Assembly (NCBI RefSeq): GCF_964275155.1
Contig: NZ_OZ193413.1
Location: 310,001 to 374,000, forward strand
Direction of reading: 5' to 3'
Length of the DNA: 64,000 nucleotides
DNA from: Curculioniphilus buchneri
Lineage (GTDB): Bacteria > Pseudomonadota > Gammaproteobacteria > Enterobacterales > Enterobacteriaceae
Within the stretch, counting starts at the first letter, position 1. Each line of letters opens with the position of its first letter. A program made the position numbers and the translations under genes. Below, piece by piece: positions 1 through 9,185 of this stretch. The notes under the pieces were generated by a model. It was not told where the DNA came from, searched no databases, and worked only from the letters and a program-made list of their open reading frames with translations.

Positions 1-252
1 ACTAATAATAGAATTTTCCAGAATATTCTTTGCCTTTTTTTCTGTATATTGAAATCCAGGTGTATCTATATAAATCGCTTGATGAGATCCTTCAGTATGA
101 ATTCCCATAATACATTCTCGAGTAGTCTGACCCTTACTTGAAGTAATGGAGATTTTTTGTTGTAATAAGCAATTTAAAAGAGTAGATTTACCAACATTTG
201 GTCGACCTATAATTGTTATAAATCCACAATATTGTTGTATTTCAACATTCAT
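1..252 (-). CDS. era: GTPase Era, N-terminal part (runs off the window)
   Basis: Era is an essential GTPase that binds 16S rRNA and helps mature the 30S subunit. Only the first 84 codons are present because the gene leaves the window at base 1. The reverse-strand frame begins MNVEIQQYCGF and contains the P-loop GRPNVGKST, the effector region around GQTTRECIMGIHTE and the G3 motif DTPG, in the order and spacing of enterobacterial Era. The ATG at 252-250 lies inside the end of rnc, so the two genes overlap by 11 bp. Order lepA-lepB-rnc-era is the classical gammaproteobacterial operon, which supports translational coupling with rnc. The identity is certain from motif and context; whether the rest of the gene is intact cannot be seen. 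Confidence 0.95.
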   Translation of the reverse strand, partial: MNVEIQQYCGFITIIGRPNVGKSTLLNCLLQQKISITSSKGQTTRECIMGIHTEGSHQAIYIDTPGFQYTEKKAKNILENSIIS

Positions 253-928
253 TTAATTTTAATAATGTCAGTGCTTGTTGTGCTGCTGCTTGTTCTGCGT
301 TTCGACGATTTGAACCATTACCGACAATTGGATGGATTAATCCACTCACTTGGCAGTGTATTATAAATTCTTTCTTGTGTTCTTCGCCGTGTACTTGTAT
401 TACCACATAAGTAGGTAAAGGATAACGGCATCCTTGTAGATATTCCTGTAACCGAGTTTTCGGATCTTTTTGTTTTTCGCCAGGCCTAATTTCGTTGAGG
501 CGTGTATGGTACCAATTGATAATTAAAGTTTCTATGACTTGAATATTACTATCTAATAATATACTACCGATCAAAGCTTCCATTGCATCAGCTAAAATTG
601 ATTCTCGATGATATCCACCACTTTTTAACTCTCCGGGACCTAATCGTAAATAATCTCCTAATTTAAAATTTATTGCCATTTCTGCAAGAGTTTTACCTCG
701 AACCAACGTAGCACGCATTCTGCTCATATCGCCTTCATTAATTTGGGGAAACTGTTGATAAAGTGCGCGAGAAATGACATAATTCAATATTGCATCGCCT
801 AAAAATTCAAGCCGTTCATTATGCTTACTTCTACTACTACGATGTGTCAATGCCTGTAATAAAAGTTCGTGCTTCTTAAAAATGTAGCCTAATTTATTTT
901 GTAAACTATTAACCATAATAGGATTCAT
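242..928 (-). CDS. rnc: Ribonuclease III
   Basis: RNase III cleaves double-stranded RNA and processes the 30S rRNA precursor and many mRNAs. The 228-residue protein is about as long as the E. coli enzyme (226). The signature NERLEFLGDAIL places the catalytic acidic residues at E38, E41 and D45, and D114 and E117 are present in LADAMEALIG, so the metal-binding site is complete. A C-terminal double-stranded RNA-binding domain follows from about residue 155, ending in the alanine-rich helix NAEQAAAQQALTLL. It lies 196 bp downstream of lepB and overlaps era by 11 bp. Nothing suggests decay. Confidence 0.97.
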   Translation of the reverse strand: MNPIMVNSLQNKLGYIFKKHELLLQALTHRSSRSKHNERLEFLGDAILNYVISRALYQQFPQINEGDMSRMRATLVRGKTLAEMAINFKLGDYLRLGPGELKSGGYHRESILADAMEALIGSILLDSNIQVIETLIINWYHTRLNEIRPGEKQKDPKTRLQEYLQGCRYPLPTYVVIQVHGEEHKKEFIIHCQVSGLIHPIVGNGSNRRNAEQAAAQQALTLLKLNEC

Positions 929-1056
929 GCGCTGTCAAATAATCCAGTAATTTGTACACAACACCACTATAAATTTAGAGATCACAGACTCATTGAGGAT
1001 AGTATATATTTCATCAAAAATATAATTTTACTACTTATACTAATCTAGTACTACAC

Positions 1057-1084
1057 ATACTAAATGCTGTATACTAAATGCTGT
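1057..1084. repeat. Exact tandem duplication, 14 bp x 2
   Basis: The unit ATACTAAATGCTGT occurs twice head to tail in the lepB-rnc spacer. It looks like a replication-slippage duplication and sits between two genes of one transcript. Confidence 0.85.
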
Positions 1085-1124
1085 ATGTTTCAACACAGTA
1101 AATAAAAATTTTTTGACTAATAAA

Positions 1125-2114
1125 CTAATGAATACCACCAATACGATGTAACCGCATACCAATAGGCCACTGACCTTCTTTTTTATCAAAACTCATCCAA
1201 ATCGCTGTCGCCTGGCCTACAAGGTTAGTTTCTGGTACAAAACCCCAATAACGACTATCATCACTATTATCACGGTTATCACCCATCATAAAGTATTCTC
1301 CTTTTGGTACGATCCATTCCGACAATAATATTCCTGGTTGATTAAAGTAAAGATCCAATCGATCGTGGTGATTTGGTGAAATTAAAATACTATGTTGTTC
1401 TTTATCCAAAGATTCTATACGTTGTATTATTTGGGTGCTGTTATGCTTTGCTTGATAATGTAAAGGTTGTATTACAGAATAATAATGAATCTCTTTTGTT
1501 TTTGTCGATTCGAAGATATTTATAGCGTCTTTTGGAGTAATATCAAAATAAGTAATAGGTAGTTCCATAGGACAATATTGCTGGTTATTAAAATTTGGTT
1601 GAATGGTTATCCGTTTATTCACAAAATCATAACGTATTCGGTCGTTTGGAAGACCTACTACTCGTTTAATATAGTTTAAATTTGGATTAGGAGGATATCT
1701 AAATACTACTACATCACCACGTTTTGGATGTCCGGTTTCAATTAATGTTGTTTGAGTAATTGGGTTTTTAATACCATAAACAAATTTCTTTACTAAAATA
1801 AAGTCGCCAACTAATAACGTCGGCATCATAGATCCAGAAGGAATTTGAAATGGTTCAAAAATAAATGAACGTACAATAAATACGAGTAATAATATAGGAA
1901 AAATAGAATTAAAGGATTCAAACCATTTTGGATAACTATTAGATTGTATAAAAATATCAGTTCCAGTATTTATTTTTTTATTTTCTACTTGATAATTATG
2001 TTTCATAAAATAACGGTGGTAGTAAATACGCATTAACTTAATACGCTTCACACACCAGCACAATCCAGTAATAAGCGTAGCAATTGCCAGAATTAGAGAG
2101 AATATATGAGCCAT
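1125..2114 (-). CDS. lepB: Signal peptidase I (leader peptidase)
   Basis: LepB removes signal peptides from exported proteins at the periplasmic face of the inner membrane. The 329-residue protein (E. coli 324) opens with a hydrophobic segment at about residues 4-20, then a basic cytoplasmic loop, then a second membrane segment at about 71-84. The Ser-Lys dyad is visible: PSGSMMPT gives S95 and NYIKRVVG gives K150. The later conserved box GDNRDNSDDSR is also present. The middle of the periplasmic domain, about residues 190-250, is more divergent than the rest. It is followed by rnc and begins 14 bp after lepA, so it is probably co-transcribed with lepA. Confidence 0.96.
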   Translation of the reverse strand: MAHIFSLILAIATLITGLCWCVKRIKLMRIYYHRYFMKHNYQVENKKINTGTDIFIQSNSYPKWFESFNSIFPILLLVFIVRSFIFEPFQIPSGSMMPTLLVGDFILVKKFVYGIKNPITQTTLIETGHPKRGDVVVFRYPPNPNLNYIKRVVGLPNDRIRYDFVNKRITIQPNFNNQQYCPMELPITYFDITPKDAINIFESTKTKEIHYYSVIQPLHYQAKHNSTQIIQRIESLDKEQHSILISPNHHDRLDLYFNQPGILLSEWIVPKGEYFMMGDNRDNSDDSRYWGFVPETNLVGQATAIWMSFDKKEGQWPIGMRLHRIGGIH

Positions 2115-2128
2115 AGAAATTCCTTAAA

Positions 2129-3928
2129 CTAATCTTTAGTATTATTAATCTGCAGCATTTTCAAAAATGCTTCTTGGGAAAGTTCAATATTTCCTATTTT
2201 TTTCATGTATTTTTTACCCTCTTTCTGTTTTTTAAGCAATTTTTTCTTACGACTAATATCGCCACCATGACATTTGGCCAACACATTTTTACGAAGTTGT
2301 TTTACGCTGGATCGGGCAATAATATGATTATTGATAGCTGCTTGAATAGAAATGTCGAACTGTTGACGTGGAATTAATTTTTGAAGTTTATCAATAAAAA
2401 AACGACCACGATAATTTGCATTATCTCGATGAATAATTAATGAAAAAAGATCTATTTGTTCTTTGTTGACTAGAATGTCCAGTCGTACCATATCAGAACG
2501 ACGAAAGCACTTAAAGTGATATTCAAGAGATGCATAACCGTGTGAAATAGACTTTAGTTTATCAAAAAAATTTATCACTACTTCAGCCATAGGGATCTCG
2601 TAAGTTAATGCTACATGATGGCTGTGATACACTATTCCAATCTGTATTCCACGATTTTTAATGCACAATGCAATGACATTTCCTAAATACACTTGTGGCA
2701 GTAACATATGACATTCAGCAATGGGTTCACGAATTTCACTGATTCGATTCAAAATAGGTAATTTAGATGGGTTGTTCACATATATTATTCTATTATCGAT
2801 CATTAAAATTTCATAGACAACTGTTGGCGAAGTAATGATCAAATTAAGATCATATTCGCGTTTGAGTCTTTCCTGAACAATTTCCATATGTAATAGACCT
2901 AAAAAACCACAACGAAATCCGCCACCTAATGTGGTAGAACTTTCAGCTTCATAAAATAAAGCAGAATCATTTAAACTAAGTTTACCAAGTGCATCACGAA
3001 AAGTTTCATAATCCTCTGAATTTATTGGGATTAAGCAGGCATACACTTGTGATGTAGCCTTCTTAAATCCAGGTAATTCTTTTGCAGCTGGATATCGTGC
3101 ATGCGTCAAAGTATCACCTACTAATGTACCATAAATATTTTTAATAGCACACACTAACCAACCAACTTCACCGCACTTTAAAATATCACGATTGATACGT
3201 TTTGGTGTGAATATTCCCATCTGTTCTACATGATAAATATGTTTAGTACGCATCACCTGCACTTTGTCACCTTTATGTAATGTACCATTTTTAATGCATA
3301 TCAGAGATACTACGCCTAAATACTTATCAAACCAAGAATCTATAATCAGTGCTTGTAACGGCGCGTTGGGATTACCCTGAGGTGGAGGAATATCTTTCAC
3401 TATACGCTCTAGAAGAGTGCGGATTCCATTTCCAGTTTTAGCTGAACAACGTACTGCATCAACAACATTCATACCAAGAATATTTGCTATTTCCTGGGAT
3501 ACACGATCTGGATTGGAAAAAGGTAAGTCAATTTTATTGAGAACTGGCACTATTTTTAAGTTCATTTCTATAGCAGTATAATAATGAGATACAGTTTGAG
3601 CTTCTACTCCTTGTTTAGCATCTATAAGTAGTAATGCTCCTTCACTCGCTGCAAGAGAACGTGATACTTCATAAAAAAAATCAATGTGTCCAGGAGTATC
3701 AATGAAGTTTAGTTGATAAATGTGATTGTCAAGCGCTTTGTAGTTCAACGTAACGCTTTGTGACTTGATAGTAATACCACGTTCACGCTCGAGATCCATT
3801 GAATCTAAAACTTGTACTTCCATTTCTCGTTCACTTAATCCACCACAGATCTGAATCAATCGATCAGATAATGTCGATTTACCATGATCAATATGGGCAA
3901 TGATGGAGAAATTACGTATTGTATTCAT
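2129..3928 (-). CDS. lepA: Elongation factor 4 (LepA), ribosomal GTPase
   Basis: LepA is a translational GTPase of the EF-G family that acts on the ribosome in initiation or back-translocation. At 599 residues it is exactly as long as the E. coli protein. G1 is AHIDHGKST at residues 11-19, G3 is DTPGH and G4 is NKID. The lysine-rich C-terminal domain typical of LepA (KCHGGDISRKKKLLKKQK) is intact. It is the first gene of the leftward lepA-lepB-rnc-era run, 14 bp before lepB. No Shine-Dalgarno sequence is obvious before the ATG. Confidence 0.98.
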   Translation of the reverse strand: MNTIRNFSIIAHIDHGKSTLSDRLIQICGGLSEREMEVQVLDSMDLERERGITIKSQSVTLNYKALDNHIYQLNFIDTPGHIDFFYEVSRSLAASEGALLLIDAKQGVEAQTVSHYYTAIEMNLKIVPVLNKIDLPFSNPDRVSQEIANILGMNVVDAVRCSAKTGNGIRTLLERIVKDIPPPQGNPNAPLQALIIDSWFDKYLGVVSLICIKNGTLHKGDKVQVMRTKHIYHVEQMGIFTPKRINRDILKCGEVGWLVCAIKNIYGTLVGDTLTHARYPAAKELPGFKKATSQVYACLIPINSEDYETFRDALGKLSLNDSALFYEAESSTTLGGGFRCGFLGLLHMEIVQERLKREYDLNLIITSPTVVYEILMIDNRIIYVNNPSKLPILNRISEIREPIAECHMLLPQVYLGNVIALCIKNRGIQIGIVYHSHHVALTYEIPMAEVVINFFDKLKSISHGYASLEYHFKCFRRSDMVRLDILVNKEQIDLFSLIIHRDNANYRGRFFIDKLQKLIPRQQFDISIQAAINNHIIARSSVKQLRKNVLAKCHGGDISRKKKLLKKQKEGKKYMKKIGNIELSQEAFLKMLQINNTKD

Positions 3929-5149
3929 TTAAATAATACTTGATGTTAGACATATCTTATATATTATACCAGTACAGGTTTTGAAAAAGTAGCTTTGACA
4001 AGAAAAGTTGATAAAATCTGTGCATTGTCTTGCTGGCTTAGTTTAGAATGTCAACACAAGAAAATAAGTTATAAAAATAATTTAACATTTATTGTCATTG
4101 TGTCGATTGTTCATGTGAACCGTATTAAAAATGAATTACTAATGCTATCTAAAATTTCTATTTGAACAATCATATATATCAAAAGATGTACTTTAATAAA
4201 CTTCAAAAATATGGCATAATATAGGATATTCATAAAGAAAACTACAATATAATTGTAAATGGAAAAAAATAATTTTTGTTGACTTTAATTAAATATTAAT
4301 TCATGTTGACATACTTTGTCACAAAAAATACTGATATAAATACCATTGCAACCAAATTTCATTAGAAGATAAATAAGAAAATAAATATGCTAATGAAAAA
4401 TGTCTATGAGCAGTATCAGTAACGAAAAAAATGAATAAAAAATCTGATTGACATCATATTTAATTTAAAACAATAAAAAAATTTGTGCCACTTAAGTAAG
4501 TAATATTATTGAATAATGGATTAAACTCTATTAATTAAAATACACTACATAAAGATTATATTATATGGTGTTTTTTTATTATAATTGATTCGTTCATCAG
4601 CGTTAACATAAGGTTGTTTATTTTGTATGTTCATACTCGACTAAAATATTATGTATGACAACAATAAGTAGATAAGAAAGAATCTGTAATATTATCTAAT
4701 TATATTTAAAACATACTTATCATATATACAAATAGGGAAGATAATATGATTTTATATCTTAAGAATAAAATGTATAATAAATGTATTTTTTAATAATCGA
4801 AAATTTATGGTTGGAAAGTGGATATGTGAATTTATTTTTTGAAATTATATAATACTAAAATTAAGCGTGCTGGATAAAACGATTTGATACCTTACATTTT
4901 AAAAATGTCCTGTAAAGTAATAGCTAATCAATAATTATAGCTAATAAAAACTAATGTAATAAATTATGTTGCGTTTTGATAAGACTTGACTTACCAAAAA
5001 TCAATCATAAAATCAATCATAATATACCGAGTTTGTAGTGAATCTTCAATAATATTGTTGAGTTTTATTTATATATCTAAAGGATATATATATGTAATTT
5101 AACAATGTTAATTGTAATTTGTATTTTCTACTATTTTTTAAAATATTTC
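3929..5149. other. Spacer without a recognisable gene (lepA-ung)
   Basis: About 1.2 kb of very AT-rich sequence between the divergent lepA and ung. In E. coli this interval holds rseC, rseB, rseA, rpoE, nadB and more; I can recognise no remnant of them. A near-duplicate of AAATCAATCAT occurs near 4998-5020. The only item I would keep is a possible lepA promoter at 3963-3971. Confidence 0.6.
3963..3971 (-). promoter_or_regulatory. Possible extended -10 promoter for lepA
   Basis: On the reverse strand the sequence TGGTATAAT gives a perfect TATAAT with the TG of an extended -10 element, 35 bp before the lepA start codon. No good -35 hexamer lies at 16-18 bp. TATAAT-like strings are common in sequence this AT-rich, so confidence is modest. 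Confidence 0.4.
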
Positions 5150-5854
5150 ATGATACAACAAATAATTACTTGGCAGTCTACTCTTGCTCAGGAAAAAGTA
5201 CAACCTTACTTTCGTAATATTCTTACTTTGGTGGCCAAAGAGCGTGCTTCCTGTATTTCTATATATCCAGAAAAAAAAGATGTATTTAATGCTTTTAGAT
5301 TTACTGAATTAAGTGCAGTAAAAGTGGTCATACTAGGTCAAGATCCTTATCATGGTTACAATCAAGCTCATGGTCTATCTTTTTCTGTTAAGCCAAATAT
5401 TCCTATTCCTCCTTCGCTAGTCAATATTTACACAGAACTATCAAACGATATCGAAAATTTCATAATACCAGAACATGGCTATTTGAAAAGCTGGGCGGAA
5501 CAAGGCGTAATGCTACTTAATTGTATACTAACAGTAAAGGAAGGGCAAGCTCATTCTCATGCCCATTTAGGCTGGGAAAAATTTACTGATAAGGTTTTGC
5601 AAATTATTAATACTTATCGTACAGGAGTAGTATTTTTATTGTGGGGGGCTCAAGCCCAGAAAAAGAAAATTATTATCGATCAAAAACGTCATTACATATT
5701 ACAAGCTCCTCATCCTTCCCCGCTGTCTGTCCACCATGGCTTCTTCGGTTGCCATCATTTTTCAAAAGCTAATACATTGTTGGAGAAACAAGGGAAAAAA
5801 CCTATCGACTGGACAGCATTAACGTTGCCTATAAACGTGATAAAAAATGAATAA
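5150..5854 (+). CDS. ung: Uracil-DNA glycosylase, family 1
   Basis: Ung removes uracil from DNA after cytosine deamination or dUMP incorporation, the first step of base excision repair. With the start at 5150 (MIQQIITWQSTLAQEK) the protein has 234 residues and its N-terminus lines up with the E. coli enzyme. An upstream in-frame ATG at 5105 would add only a hydrophobic stretch and is unlikely. The catalytic motif GQDPYHG gives D65 and the HPSPLS motif gives H188; the uracil-binding LLN segment lies at 122-124. The gene stands alone between two long spacers, in the relative position and orientation it has between lepA and grpE in E. coli. Confidence 0.96.
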   Translation: MIQQIITWQSTLAQEKVQPYFRNILTLVAKERASCISIYPEKKDVFNAFRFTELSAVKVVILGQDPYHGYNQAHGLSFSVKPNIPIPPSLVNIYTELSNDIENFIIPEHGYLKSWAEQGVMLLNCILTVKEGQAHSHAHLGWEKFTDKVLQIINTYRTGVVFLLWGAQAQKKKIIIDQKRHYILQAPHPSPLSVHHGFFGCHHFSKANTLLEKQGKKPIDWTALTLPINVIKNE

Positions 5855-5973
5855 GTTGAAACTTTTAGATAAAAAATTAAATAGATATGATGTTTTAAGA
5901 TCATGATCTTTATATTTTTAAGTATAGGAAGGAAACATCAAAAGATAGGATATGTAAATATTAAAACTCCTGC

Positions 5974-5992
5974 ACACTGCCTTTAGCAGTGT
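5974..5992 (-). terminator. Probable grpE terminator hairpin
   Basis: A perfect 7-bp stem ACACTGC/GCAGTGT with a 5-base loop starts about 12 bp after the grpE stop codon. Read leftward it is followed by a short run, GTTTTAAT, so it is a weak intrinsic terminator for grpE. Rightward it has no T-run directly after the stem. Confidence 0.55.
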
Positions 5993-6004
5993 ACGTAGAC
6001 AATA

Positions 6005-6598
6005 TCAAAAAATTTTTTCTTTTGATACCGTAACCATTGCAGGACGAATCAAACGGCCATTAAGGATATAGCCTTTTTGCATAATCATTATTACCTGATT
6101 TGGAATATGTTCTTCTGAGTCTAACATAGTTACTGCTTGATGAATTTCTGGATTGAATGGCACCTGGGCATTTTCTATTATATCGACACCAAATTTCCTC
6201 ACAACATCCATCAAAGATTTCAATGTCAGCTCAATTCCTTCAATCGTAGAACTTAATTGACTATTAGTCTTGTCGGACATTTCTAGAGCACGTTCAAGAT
6301 TATCAATCACTGGCAATAATTCTCCTATAAAATGTTCTAAAGCAAATTTGTGTGCTTTTTTAACATCTTGCTCAATACGGCGACGTGTGTTTTCTAATTC
6401 TGCTTGGGTACGTAGAAAATTTTCTCGCTCACGTTGCTGAGCTTCATTTATAGCAATTTTAAGTTCATAAATTTCCTGATCTTTAGGATCTAGAATTTTT
6501 TCCCCTTCAGATTTCGTTGTTTTCTCTTCTTCTTGTTTTATTTCAGTATGTTGTAAATTTTGCTCATCAGGGTTATTCTGTTCATTACTCATTGTCAT
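6005..6598 (-). CDS. grpE: GrpE, nucleotide exchange factor of DnaK
   Basis: GrpE is the homodimeric cochaperone that releases ADP from DnaK in the cytoplasm. The 197-residue length equals that of E. coli GrpE. A charged, poorly conserved N-terminus (residues 1-40) leads into a long coiled coil, about 45-110, including ENTRRRIEQDVKKAHKFALE. The C-terminal beta domain contains the family signature around GYILNGRLIRPAMVTVS. The first of two closely spaced ATGs is preceded by GGAG 7 bases upstream and is preferred. A sigma-32-type promoter lies just upstream at 6642-6669, so heat-shock control appears retained. It is divergent from nadK, as in E. coli. Confidence 0.97.
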   Translation of the reverse strand: MTMSNEQNNPDEQNLQHTEIKQEEEKTTKSEGEKILDPKDQEIYELKIAINEAQQRERENFLRTQAELENTRRRIEQDVKKAHKFALEHFIGELLPVIDNLERALEMSDKTNSQLSSTIEGIELTLKSLMDVVRKFGVDIIENAQVPFNPEIHQAVTMLDSEEHIPNQVIMIMQKGYILNGRLIRPAMVTVSKEKIF

Positions 6599-6641
6599 AA
6601 GTTTTCTCCACAGTGTGACTTTATTTTTGTTAGTTCGGTTA

Positions 6642-6669
6642 TTATGGGGATGAATAACGTATATTCAAG
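6642..6669 (-). promoter_or_regulatory. Heat-shock (sigma-32) promoter of grpE
   Basis: On the reverse strand CTTGAA (6669-6664) and CCCCATAA (6649-6642) are separated by 14 bases. These match the known RpoH consensus, CTTGAA followed by CCCCATNT, and the spacing equals the one I remember for the E. coli dnaK P1 promoter. A G/C-rich CCCC block is rare in this AT-rich background, which argues against chance. Transcription would start about 35 bp before the grpE start codon. Confidence 0.85.
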
Positions 6670-6717
6670 AGATGAAGCATAATGAGATTGACAAAAAAAC
6701 GCTAGAGATACAGTCAA

Positions 6718-7596
6718 ATGACTACTGGCTTTCACACTATTGGTATAGTTGGACATCCGCGACATCAACATGCTCTTACTACGCATGAAAAACTTTACCA
6801 TTGGTTGAAAAACAAAGGATATAATGTAATTATAGAACGTCAAGTTGCTGGAAATTTGGCATTGGCACAAGGAGCGATTGGTAATTTAACTGATATTGGA
6901 CAACAAGCAGATCTTGCTATCGTGGTTGGTGGAGATGGCAATATGTTAGGCGCAGCACGAGTTCTAGCACAATATGATATTAAAATCATTGGTATTAATC
7001 GTGGAAATCTTGGATTTTTGACCGACCTTGATCCTAGTTCTGCATTTGCACAATTATCTGATGTATTGGCTGGCCATTATTTTAGTGAGAAAAGATTTTT
7101 GCTAGAAGTGCAAATTATTCGTAAAAATATATGTACTCGACTAAGTAATGCGATTAATGAAATAGTGCTGCATTCAGGACATGTTGCTCGTATGATTGAA
7201 TTTGAAGTTTATATTGATGATAAATTTGCATTCTTTCAACGTTCTGATGGTTTGATTATTGCGACACCAACCGGTTCTACAGCGTATTCCTTATCCGCTG
7301 GAGGTCCAATCCTTACTCCATTAGTCGATGCTATAGCGCTAGTACCAATGTTCCCACATACTCTATCTTCACGTCCATTGGTCATTAACAATAGAAGTAC
7401 GATACGGCTTAAATTTTTTCAACAAACATCAAATTTGGAAATTAACTGTGATAATCAAATCACACTAGCATTTCAAAATGAAGAAGAAATTTTTATTCGT
7501 TGTAGCGACTACTATTTAGATTTAATTCATCCAAATGATTATAATTATTTCAATACACTAGGCAAAAAGTTAGGTTGGTCCAAAAGATTATTTTAA
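6718..7596 (+). CDS. nadK: NAD kinase
   Basis: NadK phosphorylates NAD to NADP in the cytosol and is the usual sole source of NADP. The protein has 292 residues, the same as in E. coli. The motif GGDGNMLGA (G71, G72, D73, G74) is the NAD kinase catalytic signature, and the second nucleotide-binding segment TPTGSTAYSLSAGGPI is intact. Its N-terminus (TIGIVGHPRH) and C-terminus (YFNTLGKKLGWSKRLF) both align with E. coli, so the ATG at 6718 is right although no clear ribosome-binding site precedes it. In E. coli recN follows; here a 1.2-kb spacer does. Confidence 0.98.
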   Translation: MTTGFHTIGIVGHPRHQHALTTHEKLYHWLKNKGYNVIIERQVAGNLALAQGAIGNLTDIGQQADLAIVVGGDGNMLGAARVLAQYDIKIIGINRGNLGFLTDLDPSSAFAQLSDVLAGHYFSEKRFLLEVQIIRKNICTRLSNAINEIVLHSGHVARMIEFEVYIDDKFAFFQRSDGLIIATPTGSTAYSLSAGGPILTPLVDAIALVPMFPHTLSSRPLVINNRSTIRLKFFQQTSNLEINCDNQITLAFQNEEEIFIRCSDYYLDLIHPNDYNYFNTLGKKLGWSKRLF

Positions 7597-7607
7597 ATTT
7601 TATCCAT

Positions 7608-7649
7608 TATGTATAATGTTATATCAACTATGTATAATGTTATATCAAC
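7608..7649. repeat. Exact tandem duplication, 21 bp x 2
   Basis: The 21-base unit beginning TATGTATAATGTTATATC is repeated head to tail with no mismatch (7608-7628 and 7629-7649), starting 12 bp after the nadK stop codon. Confidence 0.9.
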
Positions 7650-8801
7650 ATTGATTTTCATTTATGTTATAATTATCCATATGTGTATCTTTCATACACT
7701 AGAAAATAGTAGAATATTATTTATATTCGTGATTAAAAGATCCTATTAGTACACATTATACAATGTAACTATATTTTTTTTATGCTATGATGTTAACGTC
7801 TATGTTGCTAAAAATACCATAATAAATCATAGGCATCCCATTTCAATAAAATTATTTAATAAAAAGATATAGCAAATGATCATTACAATAATCAGGTCAG
7901 ATGTTAAACAGATAATGTCTTCATGTCAATTAAAACATATATGAAAAAGTTTGAAAATCAGTTCATTGTGTAATGCATATAAAAAGTTAAAGTTATTAAT
8001 TAATAAAATTGAATTTTTTTAGAATGCTCATATCATTAATTATTCAATACAATAATAAGATACAACAATCCAGTGCATCCATACTGATGGTATAATGCAT
8101 TGTTGATAATGATCATATTAGACAGATTACTAATCTATAGTATGTAAAAAATAAAATACATTTTATCAAATTTTTCGTAAGAAATTAATCTATTAATTCT
8201 TTGACTTAAAAAGATAATCACACGTCTGTAGTAGCAACATGTATAGTTTTCCTGTCCTTTAAACTGCCTATTTAGGTATACATGCATAACATTTTAACAT
8301 CTCTGATTAATTGTAAATAATTGTCTATATAGTGAATATATGGACATTATTCACTTTTTTTGACATTTCTAGAAACAAAATATACTATATTCTTCGTATT
8401 ATATACAATTTGGTTACAATATCCATCAATCTAATTTAATTGAGCTTTTCAGTCAATTATCAATCGCAATTGATATCAGAAAATATGTATCTGTCATAAA
8501 TATCTTAATAAATTAAGAAGCTCCATATCTAATGTTAGATACATATCTAATCTAATCTAAGTCTAAAATAATTTGATTGAGCCATATTACAGTAGCGATT
8601 GTAATAGATATATTATAAAAATGATAATGCTGTTATTGTGACACAATTATACCTTCAAAAGGGTATAAGTAAACATTAGATGATGCAAATACGTTATGCA
8701 AACAATATGCCAATCACTTAATCATTACTATCAATATTAGAGTTTGTATGTCTTGTAATTAGAATGCGTTGTTATTAATAGTTTCTAATTTTAAAGATGT
8801 A

Positions 8802-8831
8802 TTGACATAAGTATTACTTTTAAGGTATATA
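8802..8831 (+). promoter_or_regulatory. Possible promoter of bamE
   Basis: A perfect -35 hexamer TTGACA at 8802-8807 is followed after 18 bp by TATATA at 8826-8831. This would start transcription at about 8838-8840, at the second ATG of bamE. The -10 match is imperfect (4 of 6), and a better TATAAT at 8828-8833 is 20 bp away, so the exact arrangement is uncertain. Confidence 0.35.
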
Positions 8832-9185
8832 ATGGTTATGAACTATAAGACGTTGATCATGATTTTTTTAGTATTGATGATTATTACTGGCTGCTCTGTA
8901 TTCGAGAGAGTAATTTATCATCCTGAAATTAATCAAGGTAATTATTTAACGACGGCTGATATCGCTAAAATACACATTGGTATGACCAAGAAACAAATAG
9001 TTTATATCCTTGGGACGCCAATGCTAAAAGATCCTTTTGGTTCAAATATTTTATATTATATTTTTCGTCGCGATCATGGCATTAAATCTATATTTCAACA
9101 AACGCTAATCTTAACGTTTAATAATGTTGACATACTTACTCATATTGAGTTTAAACCAATGAAAAAAACAACTAATATTAGTTAA
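8832..9185 (+). CDS. bamE: Outer-membrane protein assembly factor BamE (SmpA)
   Basis: BamE is a small lipoprotein of the BAM complex, which inserts beta-barrel proteins into the outer membrane. The 117-residue precursor has a lipoprotein signal peptide ending in ITGC, with the lipidated cysteine at residue 21, followed by the family core VIYHPEINQGNYLT, IGMTKKQIVYILGTP and DPFG. Two in-frame ATGs (8832 and 8838) are possible; AAGG at 8822-8825 is spaced best for the first. Its presence implies a working outer membrane with beta-barrel proteins. It keeps the E. coli position between nadK and smpB although recN, ratA and ratB are gone. Confidence 0.94.
   Translation: MVMNYKTLIMIFLVLMIITGCSVFERVIYHPEINQGNYLTTADIAKIHIGMTKKQIVYILGTPMLKDPFGSNILYYIFRRDHGIKSIFQQTLILTFNNVDILTHIEFKPMKKTTNIS

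Larger units (their letters stand above)
7597..8831. other. Spacer where recN is expected
   Basis: About 1.2 kb of AT-rich sequence between nadK and bamE. In E. coli the recN gene (about 1.66 kb) occupies this place. I find no frame resembling RecN. It contains the 21-bp duplication at 7608-7649 and a small palindrome TATCTAA-TG-TTAGATA at 8526-8541. Confidence 0.6.

Noticed and set aside
5105..5149. N-terminal extension of ung
   Set aside because: It would add a hydrophobic stretch not found in the family; the ATG at 5150 aligns with E. coli.
6595..6870. 91-codon reverse-strand frame between grpE and nadK
   Set aside because: It overlaps the start of nadK and the grpE heat-shock promoter on the opposite strand; no family resemblance.
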